NCBI GenBank assembly: GCA_910574865.1
Contig: CAJTDN010000003.1
Coordinates: 62,001-126,000, forward strand
Direction: 5' to 3'
DNA: 64,000 nucleotides
Origin: Lachnospiraceae bacterium
Lineage (GTDB): Bacteria > Bacillota > Clostridia > Lachnospirales > Lachnospiraceae
Shown here: one piece after another, positions 1 to 9,168 of the stretch
Layout of the letters: the number at the start of each line of letters is the position of its first letter
Numbering within the stretch: position 1 is the first letter of the stretch
Notes under the pieces: model-generated
The model's database searches: none
What the model was told of the DNA's origin: nothing
The model's input: only the letters and a program-made list of their open reading frames with translations
Program-made: the position numbers and the translations under genes

Positions 1-251
1 TGGGACATCACGTCATGGCGCACGACGCGCTCCCGCTCCTTGGCCACGTCATAGTTAATGTCCTCCGCGTGCGCTTTCAATTCCTCAATCTGCTCGTCGG
101 TAATGGGAAGCCCCAGCTCCTTCTCCGTCTCCGCGAGGGCAATCCATAGCTTCCTCCACGTGCGAAACTTCTTGTCCTGTGAAAAAATATACTGCATCTC
201 CTTGCTGGCATAACGTTCCGAAAGCGGACTCGTATAACGATCTGTACTCAT
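1..251 (-). CDS. purB: Adenylosuccinate lyase, N-terminal part (runs off the left edge)
   Basis: The minus-strand frame opens at an ATG (249-251) behind a GGAGG site and reads [20 protein letters not shown] and onward, the typical N-terminus of the bacterial/Clostridial PurB type. The enzyme catalyses two fumarate-releasing steps of purine synthesis (SAICAR to AICAR, and adenylosuccinate to AMP) in the cytosol. Only about 83 residues are inside the window, so the catalytic signature is not visible. It lies 89 bases downstream of purF on the same strand with no clear terminator between them, which suggests one purine transcript. The call rests on the N-terminal motif and the context. Confidence 0.85.
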   Translation of the reverse strand, partial: MSTDRYTSPLSERYASKEMQYIFSQDKKFRTWRKLWIALAETEKELGLPITDEQIEELKAHAEDINYDVAKERERVVRHDVMS

Positions 252-340
252 ATGATTTCCTCCATTGTCCAAATACTCTGAATCGTGCGTATGACGTTCA
301 TGATACTACGAATTGTTCCACGCTTCGTGCTCCCACGACT

Positions 341-1774
341 CTACAACACTTCAAAGGCGTGGCTGATGTCGTATCCCGGCACCTCCATCGGGTAATTCCC
401 CGTAAAGCAGGCGTCACAATACCCGATACCGTCCACCATGTCCGACAGTTTCTCAATTTTCATGTACCCGAGCGAATCCGCCCCAATCATCTGTCGAATC
501 TCCTCCGTCGTATGGGAATGGGCAATCAGTTGCTCATTCGACGGAACGTCGGTCCCGAAATAGCACGGATACAAAAACGGCGGCGAGCTGATACGCACAT
601 GGACCTCCCTCGCCCCGGCCTTCTTGAGCATTTTGATGATATTGGCGCAAGTGGTTCCCCTCACGATGGAATCGTCCACCATGACAATCCGTTTGCCCCG
701 TACCACCTCTTCAATCACGCTCAGTTTAATCTTCACGCTGGATTCCCGCTCGCTCTGGAGCGGCTTGATAAACGTGCGACCCACGTAACTGTTCTTATGA
801 AATGCCATCCCATAAGGAATACCCGACCGCTCGGAATACCCCTTGGCCGCCACCAGGCCGGAATCAGGCACGCCAACCACCAAATCCGCCTCCACCGGAT
901 ACGACTCCGCCAGGGTCTTCCCCGCCACGATACGGGAATGATAGACGTTGATGCCGTCCAACGTACTGTCCGTACGCGCAAAATAAATATACTCAAAAAT
1001 GCATCGCGACTGCTTTCCCGCCTCAATCGCCATCTCCATGTCCGATGCAAGCCCGTCCTTGGTAATGCTGACAATCTCGCCCGGGCGCACGTCACGCACG
1101 AACTCGGCGCCGACCGCCGCCACCGCGCAACTTTCCGATGACAAAAACCAGGTGTTGTCCCGCCGACCGATACAAAGCGGCTTCAATCCAAGCGGATCAC
1201 GCGCCCCAATCAGTTTACGCGGGGAACTGACGACCAACGCGTAAGCACCCTTGATTTTCTTCATCGCGTTCTTGACCGCGTCCTCGGCCTTCCTCGTGTT
1301 CAGCCGTTCCCGCGCGACATGGTAGGCAATCACCTCGGAATCAATCGTCGTCTGGAAAATGGCCCCCGTCTGCCCCAGTTCTTCCCGAAGCTCGATGGCA
1401 TTAACCAGGTTTCCGTTGTGCGCGATGGCAAGCGTCCCCTTCACGTAGTTGATGACCAGCGGCTGCGCGTTCTCCACGCAGGTGCCGCCCGCCGTCGAAT
1501 ACCTGACGTGCCCGACGCCAAGATTTCCCTGAAGCTTGGCCAGGACTTCGCGGTCAAACACGTCGTCCACGTGCCCCAATCCCTTCTGGGACAATACCTT
1601 CCGCTGCCCGTTCGTGTCCGTCACCGCGATACCGCAGCTCTCCTGTCCGCGGTGCTGTAAGGCAAACAAGCCATAATAAATGGAAGGGGCCACGTCGCCG
1701 CCGTCCATGTCGTATGCGCCAAATACCCCGCACTCCTCGCCCATGCCCGTTGTAACCTTTTCCAATCTGTCCAT
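341..1774 (-). CDS. purF: Amidophosphoribosyltransferase
   Basis: This 477-residue protein catalyses the first committed step of purine synthesis: PRPP plus glutamine gives phosphoribosylamine. The N-terminal Ntn glutaminase domain has its nucleophile at Cys15 in MGEECGVFG, so a 14-residue propeptide would be cleaved as in the Bacillus-type enzyme. The PRPP loop VMVDDSIVRGTT lies near residues 362-373. Scattered cysteines (CIFEY, YPCYFG, CDAC) match the ligands of the [4Fe-4S] cluster in Bacillus-type PurF. The start codon is preceded by a weak AAGGCG-like site. A consensus promoter lies 62 bases upstream, and no purine riboswitch was recognised in the leader. Length is normal for the family and purB follows. 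Confidence 0.97.
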   Translation of the reverse strand: MDRLEKVTTGMGEECGVFGAYDMDGGDVAPSIYYGLFALQHRGQESCGIAVTDTNGQRKVLSQKGLGHVDDVFDREVLAKLQGNLGVGHVRYSTAGGTCVENAQPLVINYVKGTLAIAHNGNLVNAIELREELGQTGAIFQTTIDSEVIAYHVARERLNTRKAEDAVKNAMKKIKGAYALVVSSPRKLIGARDPLGLKPLCIGRRDNTWFLSSESCAVAAVGAEFVRDVRPGEIVSITKDGLASDMEMAIEAGKQSRCIFEYIYFARTDSTLDGINVYHSRIVAGKTLAESYPVEADLVVGVPDSGLVAAKGYSERSGIPYGMAFHKNSYVGRTFIKPLQSERESSVKIKLSVIEEVVRGKRIVMVDDSIVRGTTCANIIKMLKKAGAREVHVRISSPPFLYPCYFGTDVPSNEQLIAHSHTTEEIRQMIGADSLGYMKIEKLSDMVDGIGYCDACFTGNYPMEVPGYDISHAFEVL

Positions 1775-1835
1775 GTAATCACGCCTTCATTTCTCAAGTT
1801 TTATCCTAAGTCCCTTATGTCATTTCTGCAAAAAG

Positions 1836-1864
1836 ATTATAATACAAGGATAGGCGAATGTCAA
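1836..1864 (-). promoter_or_regulatory. Sigma-A promoter of purF
   Basis: Read on the minus strand, TTGACA (1859-1864) is separated by exactly 17 bases from TATAAT (1836-1841), a perfect consensus. The start of transcription would fall about 55 bases before the purF ATG. Confidence 0.85.
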
Positions 1865-1949
1865 TCATAGAGAAATTCTATTACCGTTCGGCTTATTTCC
1901 AAATTATAAACTGCATTTTGATATTTTACAAGTAGAAAATATCACTTCC

Positions 1950-2717
1950 TCATTTATTTAACTCACGAACCATTTCCGCCGGTTTCGCCGTCATCTCGAC
2001 CCAGGCCGGAATGAAGCCGCACTTAATCGCATTTCTAACCGAACGGACATTTGACCACGCCGTGCAATAAAATGGCACCTTGCCGCGCTCCACGACTTCC
2101 ACCGCCAGATTGCTTGTCAGCGCGGCCGCGACTTGCCTCCTGCGGTACTGCGGCAACACGTCAACGCCAATCTGCCACATCGTGTCACAATCGGCCGAAG
2201 CCCCCGCCAGCCCAATCAACGTATCATTTTCATAAGCCCCGATTCCCAGGATGTCCAATTCCTTTCTGTCCGTACATAACGCATTGCCCCACTCCGGTTT
2301 ATACAAGGCCGCAAAATCCGCCGCGTCAAGTATTTTCAAACGATAGCCGCACGGAAGCCGCTTTAATTTATCGGCATCCGGCAGATAATACTCTGCCATG
2401 AAGCAAACTTTTTGCCCCATTGGCGAAAGCCGTTCATCCAGCCAATGCATGTTCGGCGTTTCAAAGCAATGATAAAACTCAAACTTCTTGATATATTCCG
2501 ACACAATTTCGCGATATTCGTTCTTTACGGACGCGACAATGTTATTCCCATATGAAACTAAATTCGCGGCAATCGGCTCCTTGTAATACTTCCTCGCCGC
2601 ACTCCCAATCCTCGACTCGACAATGACATGTTCGTTTTTCAAAAAATCGTTTGCCGTGCAGTTAATGTCCCGTGCGGATTGCTCCATGGCAATTTGTAAA
2701 ATGTCCTTGTTCGTCAT
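1950..2717 (-). CDS. GNAT family N-acetyltransferase
   Basis: This 255-residue protein would move an acetyl group from acetyl-CoA to an unknown amine. The GNAT fold is in the C-terminal half, where VDVLPQYRRRQVAAAL near residues 195-210 is the acetyl-CoA pyrophosphate loop (motif A). The following TAWSNVRSVRNAIKCGFIP segment is a typical GNAT end, with the conserved Asn-x-x-Ser/Ala-x-x-x-Cys-Gly-Phe. The N-terminal 120 residues are less recognisable. The ATG at 2717 is chosen because GAGGGGGGAAAG sits just before it; an upstream in-frame start would lack this. It stands alone between purF and an unknown gene. Confidence 0.8.
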   Translation of the reverse strand: MTNKDILQIAMEQSARDINCTANDFLKNEHVIVESRIGSAARKYYKEPIAANLVSYGNNIVASVKNEYREIVSEYIKKFEFYHCFETPNMHWLDERLSPMGQKVCFMAEYYLPDADKLKRLPCGYRLKILDAADFAALYKPEWGNALCTDRKELDILGIGAYENDTLIGLAGASADCDTMWQIGVDVLPQYRRRQVAAALTSNLAVEVVERGKVPFYCTAWSNVRSVRNAIKCGFIPAWVEMTAKPAEMVRELNK

Positions 2718-2824
2718 ATTCTTTCCCCCCTCATATCTGTCCGACTGCCAACCGACAAACAATAACCGACCATCCTATCTGATAGGTGGAATCGCTCTCG
2801 CATATCCGCAAATCCCCCTTGTCA

Positions 2825-4138
2825 TCAATCCCTTTTCGTCCTTTTGGCCAGACCATGGTAATACCGCATGAACCGACATACTTCCTCATAAGTCTCCCGG
2901 AGCGCGTTCCTGCGTTTCTCCGCATCCTCAATCTGCTTTGTCCTGACAAAAAGCTGCGCGTTGTGGTACATCACCGCGATTGGTTCCCTGGGGTCATTGT
3001 ACGCCTCCGGGCGCTCCTTCAGACGCTCCTCCACATAGTCGGAATTAAATCGCACGCATGATTCGAGACGTGCATACCCTTCCGCCTCTTTTCCTGACAG
3101 CAAATCCCATACACCAAACAGATAGTCATCCGCCCGCCAGGGATCCGCCTTTTCTCCCCTATCAAAATCCCACATGAGCCTATTGGTCTTTGGATTTTTT
3201 GGGCCTTTCTCTGTAGCTTTCAGATAATCCTGACGCTCCTTTGCAAAATATGTCTCCATGCTGTCGATTTTCTGCCATTCCGGCAACACGCCATCGGCCA
3301 GGAACACCAAAATATCATCAAATTTTCTATTGATACTTTCTACCATGTCGGCATCCACGGCTTCCGTGCCATACTCAATCACGCCCCACCCTTTATGCAT
3401 GTTTTGAAAGTAATCCCCCTGGCTGACGTGACCCGGCAGACCCAGGATGCCGTACTCTATGGCATAAATGGGGCAAAGATAACAACTCATGGCCTCATAT
3501 CCGCCGCCCCTGAAATAGCCGATAAACTGAATGCGGGATACCAGGCCGTTCTTTTCCCGTACAAAAGTTTTGGAACCTGCCTTTTTCATGCCATATGCCT
3601 TTGCGGCAGGAGCAATCTTTGCCTGCAAGTTCTCCTTCAAACGGTGCTTCAATTCATCTTTACACTCTTTCCACTGTTCCCCCGTCCTTGCATTTTTATA
3701 GCCGAAAATTTTCGCCGGTTTCTGTCCGGGCGGTGTCCCCAGAAGGCTTTTCCAGTCAAAAATGATAGATTCTGCCGGATGTCGCTCAAGATATTCCTCC
3801 CACGGATGCCTGGCCGAAGCCGTATCCCTATAATACGTTTCCATGGCTTTCCGCCTATCACGGATTTCCTCTTCCCTTGCTTTTTCCCCATAATAACCGG
3901 AAGTCTTCATCGGACGCCCCTGGGCATGAAAATAGTAGGCAACGCCGCTTTGAGTCTTTGCCATCCAATAATAGTTTGCATTCCATAAGGCAGGCATCAT
4001 CCGCCCCCGGTCCCCCCGGGTCAGAATTTCTTCCAGCTTGACCTTATTGCCGTTCCACCATTTTCCCCATTCCTCCGGTTCTATTTCTCCTGCCGCAACG
4101 CGTAAAAACACTTGTTTCATTTCATCCTGAAAACCCAT
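2825..4138 (-). CDS. Hypothetical protein, 437 residues
   Basis: I do not recognise this family. The protein is soluble, rich in charged and aromatic residues, and has no signal peptide or membrane segment. The N-terminal 60 residues are acidic and Trp-rich (EPEEWGKWWNG). The middle holds a Gly/Tyr/Cys segment (FRGGGYEAMSCYLCPIYAIE) near residues 205-224, and the C-terminal third is helical and rich in Glu/Arg. The ATG at 4138 is preferred over one two codons upstream because GGGAG is then correctly spaced. It is transcribed away from a small membrane protein gene and ends close to the acetyltransferase gene. Codon use matches the neighbours, so there is no sign of recent transfer. Confidence 0.7.
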   Translation of the reverse strand: MGFQDEMKQVFLRVAAGEIEPEEWGKWWNGNKVKLEEILTRGDRGRMMPALWNANYYWMAKTQSGVAYYFHAQGRPMKTSGYYGEKAREEEIRDRRKAMETYYRDTASARHPWEEYLERHPAESIIFDWKSLLGTPPGQKPAKIFGYKNARTGEQWKECKDELKHRLKENLQAKIAPAAKAYGMKKAGSKTFVREKNGLVSRIQFIGYFRGGGYEAMSCYLCPIYAIEYGILGLPGHVSQGDYFQNMHKGWGVIEYGTEAVDADMVESINRKFDDILVFLADGVLPEWQKIDSMETYFAKERQDYLKATEKGPKNPKTNRLMWDFDRGEKADPWRADDYLFGVWDLLSGKEAEGYARLESCVRFNSDYVEERLKERPEAYNDPREPIAVMYHNAQLFVRTKQIEDAEKRRNALRETYEEVCRFMRYYHGLAKRTKRD

Positions 4139-4213
4139 TTTCATTCTCCCTCATACATGCTCCATCTTTTCCGCCACTGCAGTATCTATCACAAGCCACA
4201 CACATTTGATATC

Positions 4214-4414
4214 TCACCAGTTCTCCCGCACCTCGTCCATCACATCCCAAATTTGCGAAAGTGTCAGCGGCGCCGCCTTTTCGTCCGCCTGCCCGCACTC
4301 CCCCGTGGGAATCACGCACATCCACTGATACAGCCTCCGCCCCACATAGTAATTGGCACTGCCAAACACCACAAACATCATCACAATACCGCCTATGACA
4401 CTTATAAAAGACAT
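4214..4414 (-). CDS. Small single-pass membrane protein
   Basis: About 66 residues. One hydrophobic segment (ISVIGGIVMMFVVFGSANY) at the N-terminus is followed by a short polar tail with two cysteines. GAGGAG precedes two ATGs, at 4420 and 4414; the second has the better spacing. No family is recognised. It lies between the unknown 437-residue gene and the divergent ferredoxin gene. Confidence 0.5.
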   Translation of the reverse strand: MSFISVIGGIVMMFVVFGSANYYVGRRLYQWMCVIPTGECGQADEKAAPLTLSQIWDVMDEVRENW

Positions 4415-4569
4415 TCCCATTTTCTCCTCACAGATAAGCACAAGTCCTTATTTTTTATTCTATCATACACCTTTCTCAACACGACCTCAACTATTTTTGT
4501 TTTCAATTTTTGTTTTCAATTTTACTATAATAATTTTTCTTTTATAATTTTTATAGACAATTTCTGCTC

Positions 4570-4584
4570 TGTGACTTTGTCACG
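4570..4584. promoter_or_regulatory. Palindromic operator-like site upstream of the ferredoxin gene
   Basis: TGTGAC-TTT-GTCACG is a near-perfect dyad (arms GTGAC/GTCAC, 4571-4575 and 4579-4583) about 25 bases before a TATACT box (4606-4611). The shape recalls binding sites of Crp/Fnr-type regulators, which would suit a redox gene, but no regulator is visible nearby. Confidence 0.35.
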
Positions 4585-4636
4585 GAACAAATCGCGCCCC
4601 TATCGTATACTGATAAAAAAACAAAAGGAGATTATC

Positions 4637-4834
4637 ATGGCTAAACGAAAAGCGATCGTTAACGTCCGGGATTGTGTCGCCTGCGGATGCTGCATCAAAG
4701 TTTGTCCGCGAGACGCGATTACCGTTCCCCAAGGCATCCACGCAAAAATCGACGAGGAACTTTGCATCGGATGTGGAAAATGCGCAAAAGAATGTCCCGC
4801 AAGCGTCATTACGTTGGAGGTGTTGAAGCAATGA
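4637..4834 (+). CDS. 2x[4Fe-4S] ferredoxin-type protein
   Basis: This 65-residue protein carries two CxxCxxCxxxCP motifs, CVACGCCIKVCP near residues 13-24 and CIGCGKCAKECP near 43-54, the signature of a bacterial two-cluster ferredoxin. The start follows AAAAGGAG at good spacing. Its TGA overlaps the ATG of the next gene (ATGA), so the two are translationally coupled and probably form an electron-transfer pair: a soluble ferredoxin and a membrane Fe-S partner. The electron donor and acceptor cannot be read from the sequence. Confidence 0.9.
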   Translation: MAKRKAIVNVRDCVACGCCIKVCPRDAITVPQGIHAKIDEELCIGCGKCAKECPASVITLEVLKQ

Positions 4835-5421
4835 GACAAAAAAAGAAATGGTATGACTTTCTCTGGATTTTTTCACTTACTTACTTGATTTTGGGATTTT
4901 TCAACATCCTATTCGCATGGCTTGGGCTTCTATGCTTTTTTATACCGCTGATTATCGCCATCGTGGGCAGAAACAAGGCCTACTGTAACAAATACTGCGG
5001 CAGGAGTCAGTTGTTTTCCCTTGTGGGCGGCCGGTTCGAGCTTTCCCGCAAAAAGGACGTTCCCAAATGGATGAAGTCAAAATACTTTCGATATGGGTTT
5101 TTGATTTTCTTCTTTGCCATGTTCTTTCTCATGCTGTGGAACACGTACCTGGTATTTGCCGGGGTCAAGAACCTGGGCATGGCAGTGACCCTTCTGTGGA
5201 CGTTCAAGCTCCCGTGGCATTGGGCTTATCACGGCACCTTGTTTTCCGACGGCGTGGCACAATTCGCTTTCGGATTTTACAGCGTGATGCTCACGTCCAC
5301 CGTGCTCGGGTTTATTACCATGATACTATTCAAGCCCCGATCATGGTGCGTATACTGCCCCATGGGAACGATGACGCAACTCATATGCAAAGCAAGAAAC
5401 GCCGCAAGGCCGCAAAATTGA
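4831..5421 (+). CDS. Membrane protein with cysteine motifs of the 4Fe-4S binding (NapH-like) kind
   Basis: The 196-residue product has four to five hydrophobic segments and two cysteine motifs facing one side: CNKYCGRSQLF near residues 52-62 and WCVYCPMGTMTQL near 175-187. The second is the CxxCPxG half of Fer4_5-type membrane ferredoxins such as NapH and NosR. Usual members carry further CxxxCP motifs or a soluble ferredoxin tail; here that role is probably filled by the coupled ferredoxin gene. It could feed electrons to a membrane or extracytoplasmic reductase. The gene ends before a strong hairpin shared with the convergent ABC permease gene. Confidence 0.7.
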   Translation: MRQKKKWYDFLWIFSLTYLILGFFNILFAWLGLLCFFIPLIIAIVGRNKAYCNKYCGRSQLFSLVGGRFELSRKKDVPKWMKSKYFRYGFLIFFFAMFFLMLWNTYLVFAGVKNLGMAVTLLWTFKLPWHWAYHGTLFSDGVAQFAFGFYSVMLTSTVLGFITMILFKPRSWCVYCPMGTMTQLICKARNAARPQN

Positions 5422-5441
5422 ATGTCCCTACAAATAAGTCT

Positions 5442-5465
5442 CGGGGGTGGATTCCTCCACCCCCG
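5442..5465. terminator. Bidirectional terminator hairpin between convergent genes
   Basis: CGGGGGTGGA and TCCACCCCCG form a perfect 10-bp stem with a 4-base loop, lying between the Fe-S membrane protein gene (plus) and the ABC permease gene (minus). Confidence 0.75.
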
Positions 5466-5475
5466 TTCCAACGGC

Positions 5476-8295
5476 TCACAAGTTTTCATTCCGCAACGCG
5501 TCCATGATGTTTTCCTTCTTCACCTTTCCAACCGCGTACAACATCGTCACGAACACCACCGCGAACACGCTAAAGACCACGACCGCGATTGCCGCCCACG
5601 GCAGCGTAAAGCCGGTCTCGTACACCGAGCAAACCACCCGCCAAATCAGGAAGGAGACGCCTACCGAAACGGGAAGGCCATACATGAGCGCCCGGATTCC
5701 ATAAAGGACGCACTCCAAATTCATCATCCGATAAAAATCCCCCTCTTCCATCCCGACGGATTTCAGTATCGCAAATTCCCGACGACGCAGGCCGATGTTG
5801 GTCGTAATCGTATTGAACACGTTGGCCACGGCAATCAGGGAAATGAGCACGACAAAGCCATACGCGAACACGCGAATGACCGTTATCATGCCGCGATCTT
5901 GCTCCACCTGCTCGGCGGCGTCAAACACGCCGTTCTCATTAAGCCCGTTTTCTTTCAGAAACGCCTGGATTTCCTGGCAACTCACCCTGTGGTTTTCCGA
6001 GAGGAGATAATACTCATAGTCACTTTCGGACGTTCCCATATTGGGAAACAGCGTGCTTTCAAGGCTCTGCGGGTAAAGGAGGACGAGTCCGTCGTTACCA
6101 TCCGGCAAATAGTACGTCTTGTCATAAATCACGTCCCCGAGCTTCAGCGTGACCAAATCATATGCCTCCTCAAGCGTAACGTCCAGATATTGCGACCCCG
6201 TTTCCGGCTCCATCCCCGGCTCCGTTCCCAATACGCCGCCATCCTTTTTTTCATATCTTGCCACCACTTGCCCGTTTTTATCTTCCGTTTCCCCATAAAA
6301 CCAGTACCCTTCGCGCTCCCTCGCGATAACCGCCGTCAACTCGAAGTCCCCTGATTTCAAAAGGTTCGTCGTCTCATAACGCCCGGCATCCGGATTGAAC
6401 ATCTGTATGCCGTCCACGGCCAATGCTTTCGGATTCTTAGAATCCATGTATTCCTTTTCGTTTAAACCCTGCTCTTCCAACAACGTCTGAAAGGACGCGT
6501 CATCGACAAATTCAATATAAAAATCCAGCCGTGCCTCCGACTCGTCCAGATACGCGGGCTGACTTCCCCACCGCTGCAAATCGTCCAGACAACGCTCCGT
6601 CAAATATTCCTTGGAAAGCCGCGCGCCCTCATAACGCTTGCCAAGCATCGCCACGTCGGTGATTCCCGGCATGTCACGCAATTTTTCCATGAACGCCTCC
6701 TTCGTCACCCCCTCCTTCTCCAGCTGCTCCCAGTCTTCCCCGTTCGGCTGAACCCACAAATCATACCCCACCCCACTGAAACCGCCGCTTACCGCGATCA
6801 CCAGATACTCGGTAAACGCCGACGCGCACACGAACAACACGACGCTCATAAAAAGGCTCAGTATCGTCGCCCGGTATCGTTTCCCGTTGTGCTTGTAATA
6901 TTTGTCGGCGAGCATTCCCGGCAGGCCGAACAATTTGTATACCCAGCCAAATGTTTTGGCCACTTTCCAATTGACATCGGTATCCGCGCTCTGCCGAATG
7001 GCCTCGATTGGAGAAACCTTTGCCGAGCGTTTGGCCGGAACCCATGCGGAAATCAACACCGTCACGAGCGCGATGAACACGGCCGCCACGACCGAAAACG
7101 GGGAAACCGCCAACTTCATTTTGATGGGCATCCCCATCTCCAGAAACTGATTCCCGAGCAACATAAGCGTAATGCCGATTCCGGCGATTCCCGCGCAGAC
7201 CCCGATGGGGATTCCGACGGCGCTCACGCACAACGCCTCAAACAACACCATTTTCCGCAGTTGTTTTTTCGTCGCGCCGACGGACGTGAGCAAGCCGAAT
7301 TGTTTCGTGCGCTCGGACACCGAGATTGAAAACGCGTTATAAATCAACGAGACCGAACCAAACATGATGAGCGCGATGACGATGGCCGCCAATCCGTATA
7401 ACGCGACGTGGAAACTGTCATAGCGGGAAACGCCGGAATACAACAAAAGCTGCGTATTTCGCTCGCCTGACAACTCATTGTCCGCCATATAATCATAAAT
7501 GTCCGATAAATTATCCATATGAAAATAAACGTCGTAAAGGCACGCGTCGGAAGGCGCCTCGTCCGCGACCGTGAACGCCGTGTAGCCCGGCGCATAATAA
7601 TCCTCAAACAGCCAGCTTATCCGTTCACAAAAGCCGACCACGGTGTACGTGCGCGTTTCACGCACTTGTATTTCCTCATCAAACGCCACCGTTTCCCCGT
7701 CCTGCATGGTATGGTAACACGGATTGTTCTGCGTCATCGCATAACCGTCCTGCATGCGATTTCCCAAATCCAACGTCAGCTTGTCGCCAATCTCATATTT
7801 TACGCCGCCATGCGTTTCCAGATGTTTTGGCAGCAAAATTTCGTCCGGGGCGGCCGGATACCTGCCATCCAAAAGATGAATCGGCAGCGCCCTTCCCGCA
7901 TCGTCTGCCACTCCCAGCAGGTAAAGGTAAGGCTTGTAGGGGTTCTTACAGCCTTCCGCCTTTGCATACCCCAACTGTTGAAAATACACGGCATCCGCAA
8001 TCTCCTCGTCCGACTTTATTTTCTCGTAAGTCTCATAGGAAGTATTCTGCTCCCGCCCGTGCCAGTCCCCCGTCTCATGTATGGCGTACTCCACCAAATA
8101 TTGCTGCGTGCTATAGGCGAACGTCGTCACCGCGCAAATCATGGCGGCGGACAAGATAATCCCGATGATGGTCACGACCGTGCGGGTCCTATTTTTTTTC
8201 AAGGATTCCAGAGCCACCTTGCAAAACGGGTCGCCTAATGATACGCCCTCTCCGACAAAATTTTTCCCACGTTTTCCACCACGTTCCCTGCTCAT
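5476..8295 (-). CDS. ABC transporter permease with two FtsX domains
   Basis: A 939-residue permease of the MacB/FtsX type. It has an N-terminal membrane helix near residues 35-60, a large extracellular domain, and a first FtsX block near residues 290-420 with three helices. A second extracellular domain follows from about residue 510, and a final FtsX block lies near 825-925. Such permeases do not carry solutes in bulk; they act as mechanical pumps or sensors for peptides, lipids or antibiotics. Its ATG overlaps the stop of the ATP-binding gene. With the histidine kinase and response regulator just upstream, the set resembles antimicrobial-peptide sensing and resistance modules. The substrate is unknown. 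Confidence 0.9.
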   Translation of the reverse strand: MSRERGGKRGKNFVGEGVSLGDPFCKVALESLKKNRTRTVVTIIGIILSAAMICAVTTFAYSTQQYLVEYAIHETGDWHGREQNTSYETYEKIKSDEEIADAVYFQQLGYAKAEGCKNPYKPYLYLLGVADDAGRALPIHLLDGRYPAAPDEILLPKHLETHGGVKYEIGDKLTLDLGNRMQDGYAMTQNNPCYHTMQDGETVAFDEEIQVRETRTYTVVGFCERISWLFEDYYAPGYTAFTVADEAPSDACLYDVYFHMDNLSDIYDYMADNELSGERNTQLLLYSGVSRYDSFHVALYGLAAIVIALIMFGSVSLIYNAFSISVSERTKQFGLLTSVGATKKQLRKMVLFEALCVSAVGIPIGVCAGIAGIGITLMLLGNQFLEMGMPIKMKLAVSPFSVVAAVFIALVTVLISAWVPAKRSAKVSPIEAIRQSADTDVNWKVAKTFGWVYKLFGLPGMLADKYYKHNGKRYRATILSLFMSVVLFVCASAFTEYLVIAVSGGFSGVGYDLWVQPNGEDWEQLEKEGVTKEAFMEKLRDMPGITDVAMLGKRYEGARLSKEYLTERCLDDLQRWGSQPAYLDESEARLDFYIEFVDDASFQTLLEEQGLNEKEYMDSKNPKALAVDGIQMFNPDAGRYETTNLLKSGDFELTAVIAREREGYWFYGETEDKNGQVVARYEKKDGGVLGTEPGMEPETGSQYLDVTLEEAYDLVTLKLGDVIYDKTYYLPDGNDGLVLLYPQSLESTLFPNMGTSESDYEYYLLSENHRVSCQEIQAFLKENGLNENGVFDAAEQVEQDRGMITVIRVFAYGFVVLISLIAVANVFNTITTNIGLRRREFAILKSVGMEEGDFYRMMNLECVLYGIRALMYGLPVSVGVSFLIWRVVCSVYETGFTLPWAAIAVVVFSVFAVVFVTMLYAVGKVKKENIMDALRNENL

Positions 8296-8975
8296 CTGCG
8301 AATCACCTCGTCCCGAACGATTTTCCCATCCTCGATGGCCAGAATGCGGTTCGCCTGCAAGGCAATGTTCTCGTCATGCGTGATGACGATTAACGTCTGA
8401 TGATACTTGCGGTTGGAAAATTTCAAAAGCTCCACGATTTCCTGGCTGTTCCTGCTGTCTAAGTTTCCGGTCGGCTCATCCGCGAGCACCACCGCCGGCG
8501 CGTTCATCAAGGCTCTGCCAATCGACACCCTCTGCTGTTGGCCGCCGGAAAGCTGCTGCGGCAAATGTTCCCCCCGGTTTTTTAACTGTAAAATGTCCAG
8601 CAGTTCATTTAACCGCTCCCCGTTCACCTCCTGTTTGTCCATCAAAACCGGCAGCGTGATATTTTCAATTACGTTCAGCACCGGTATCAGGTTATAAAAC
8701 TGATAAACGAGTCCGACTTGCCGGCGGCGGAAAATCGCCAGCTGTTCCTCGTTTTGTGCGTACACGTCGCATCCGTCCATATACACCTTCCCGCTTGTCG
8801 GACGGTCAACCCCGCCCAGAATGTGCAACAGCGTCGATTTTCCCGAGCCGGACGGACCAATAATGGCGACGAACTCCCCCTTTTCCACGGAAAAGGACAC
8901 GTCGTCCAACGCCTTTACCTGATTTTCACCTTTGCCATAGGTCTTGCAAAGATGTTCCACCTTCAAAATCTCCAT
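8292..8975 (-). CDS. ABC transporter ATP-binding protein (MacB/LolD type)
   Basis: The 227-residue ATPase has Walker A GPSGSGKST near residue 40, the signature LSGGQQQRVSIGRAL near 140 and Walker B VVLADEPTGNLD near 162, with the H-loop histidine in VITHDENIA. The GNLD following Walker B is typical of partners of FtsX-type permeases. The ATG at 8975 is chosen because GGAG sits 11 bases upstream; a longer in-frame extension lacks a ribosome site. Its last bases overlap the permease start, so the two are co-translated. Confidence 0.93.
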   Translation of the reverse strand: MEILKVEHLCKTYGKGENQVKALDDVSFSVEKGEFVAIIGPSGSGKSTLLHILGGVDRPTSGKVYMDGCDVYAQNEEQLAIFRRRQVGLVYQFYNLIPVLNVIENITLPVLMDKQEVNGERLNELLDILQLKNRGEHLPQQLSGGQQQRVSIGRALMNAPAVVLADEPTGNLDSRNSQEIVELLKFSNRKYHQTLIVITHDENIALQANRILAIEDGKIVRDEVIRR

Positions 8976-9168
8976 ACGACTTGCATCTCCTTTTTTGGTC
9001 AGCGCGCAGACGGCTACCCTCCCATGTGATTTCGACATTGCCATCCACGCGCCACTACATTACTTTTTTATCATACACGCTTTTCGTGACACGTCAATGA
9101 CTCAAAAATAACAAATCCGTCACTTTTCCCGCAATGGAAAAAGGAACCTCGTCCCATGAGACGCTTTC

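Noticed and set aside
179-1141. Plus-strand open frame of 320 codons opposite purF
   Set aside because: It is the antisense shadow of purF; no ribosome site and a composition unlike a real protein.
1775-1949. Purine riboswitch before purF
   Set aside because: The leader is too short after the promoter and lacks the conserved three-way-junction sequences.
7519-8238. Plus-strand open frame of 239 codons opposite the ABC permease gene
   Set aside because: Shadow frame inside the permease gene; Arg/His/Pro-rich with no ribosome site.
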